Of a stretch of DNA of 64,000 nt, positions 63,832 through 64,000 are shown one piece after another. The translations under genes and the position numbers were made by a program. The DNA lies in contig CAVUYM010000012.1 of assembly GCA_963745675.1 (NCBI GenBank), positions 186,001 to 250,000 on the forward strand. The letters are read 5' to 3'. Position 1 is the stretch's first letter, and every line of letters starts with the position of its first letter. Source of the DNA: JAUIIK01 sp963745675. Lineage in GTDB: Bacteria > Chloroflexota > Chloroflexia > Thermomicrobiales > CFX8. Under the pieces are notes generated by a model. It was not told the origin of the DNA. It worked only from the letters and a program-made list of their open reading frames with translations, and made no database searches.

Positions 63832-64000
63832 CTACAGGTAGCGAGCGAACCAATCGATCGTGCGTTGAAGTGAATCAATGCGATGCTCGATCGGTCCATC
63901 GCTCTGGAACGGGTGCGAGCCACCGGGATAACGCGCGAATTCGGTCTCCACACCGGCCTTCTTCAGCGCGATGAACATCTGCTCGCCCTGGCCGATCGGG
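63832..64000 (-). CDS. S9-family (prolyl oligopeptidase-type) peptidase, C-terminal end only
   Basis: The last 55 codons of a peptidase S9 domain run off the window edge. They read PIGQGEQMFIALKKAGVETE, then FARYPGGSHPFQSDGPI with the catalytic His in GGSHPF, and end HRIDSLQRTIDWFARYL. This is the typical closing segment of acylaminoacyl-peptidase-like S9 enzymes. The rest of the gene lies beyond base 64000. Confidence 0.82.
   Translation of the reverse strand, partial: PIGQGEQMFIALKKAGVETEFARYPGGSHPFQSDGPIEHRIDSLQRTIDWFARYL

Noticed and set aside
1..64000. CRISPR array or prophage
   Set aside because: No regularly spaced direct repeats, cas genes, integrase or phage structural genes were seen.

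Overview
The window is GC-rich DNA from a bacterium that most resembles the Chloroflexota, Thermomicrobia side. This is inferred from gene content: a family of secreted proteins carrying the WMWGPE / CFERRCLTYTPGNP / GNVGxHYYxWRY signature, many DinB-type, M19, M20, M28 and hydantoinase-type hydrolases, GTG and TTG starts beside purine-rich Shine-Dalgarno sequences, and (CCCTAAT)n spacers. No rRNA or classical phylogenetic marker is present, so the placement is moderate only.

Layout. 1-2614: end of a hydantoinase/oxoprolinase gene (one frameshift) plus its DUF917 partner. 2718-10256: RTX-repeat protein, RDD membrane protein, two secreted paralogues (A and B), an RTX scrap, a decayed IS630 transposase, a lipocalin-like protein and a frameshifted phosphotransferase. 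10300-11765: AT-richer, broken restriction-type gene (HsdR_N, DUF5655-like and RAMA-like parts). 12138-18014: peptide-hydrolase block (two M19 dipeptidases, a third M19 scrap, an M28 membrane peptidase) ending in tRNA-Cys. 18078-28730: mixed catabolic genes (PuuE-like deacetylase, MBL-fold hydrolase, DinB, GT39, M20, DUF429, 2-hydroxyacid dehydrogenase, cupin), several frameshifted. 29176-32302: a long inverted repeat, then a metal P-type ATPase/ArsR operon with a probable operator. 32303-34798: SRPBCC, methyltransferase, DinB and a small protein.

35099-46696 is the most interesting stretch: a probable, apparently undescribed RiPP (ribosomally made, modified peptide) locus. It contains a PhnD-like lipoprotein with a histidine kinase; a five-part FHA / inactive-peptidase-like / ABC exporter / cNMP-binding fusion; three homologous short peptides with a shared leader (PDVEGY) and variable C-termini each holding two cysteines; a translationally coupled 81-aa peptide and ATP-grasp ligase (graspetide-maturase type); and a convergent operon of cytoplasmic subtilisin-like protease, GAF protein and NarL-type regulator. 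Proposed logic: sensing (kinase to regulator), peptide synthesis, ATP-grasp cross-linking, leader removal by the S8 protease, and export by the gated ABC protein.

47216-53517: two tandem secreted metzincin-like metalloproteases, the second heavily frameshifted. 53649-64000: DinB, a YflT-like stress protein, an unusual ThiF-cNMP fusion, lgt, a fabF-type synthase, an alpha/beta hydrolase, DUF1989, PepSY and FHA proteins, secreted paralogue C and the end of an S9 peptidase.

A recurring feature is single-base frameshifts in otherwise well-conserved genes (about nine loci). Either the assembly carries indel errors or several genes are recent pseudogenes; the sequence alone cannot decide. A 24-bp hairpin (ACCATCG/CGATGGT arms) occurs three times, each about 90-110 bp upstream of a start codon, and may be a conserved 5'-UTR element.
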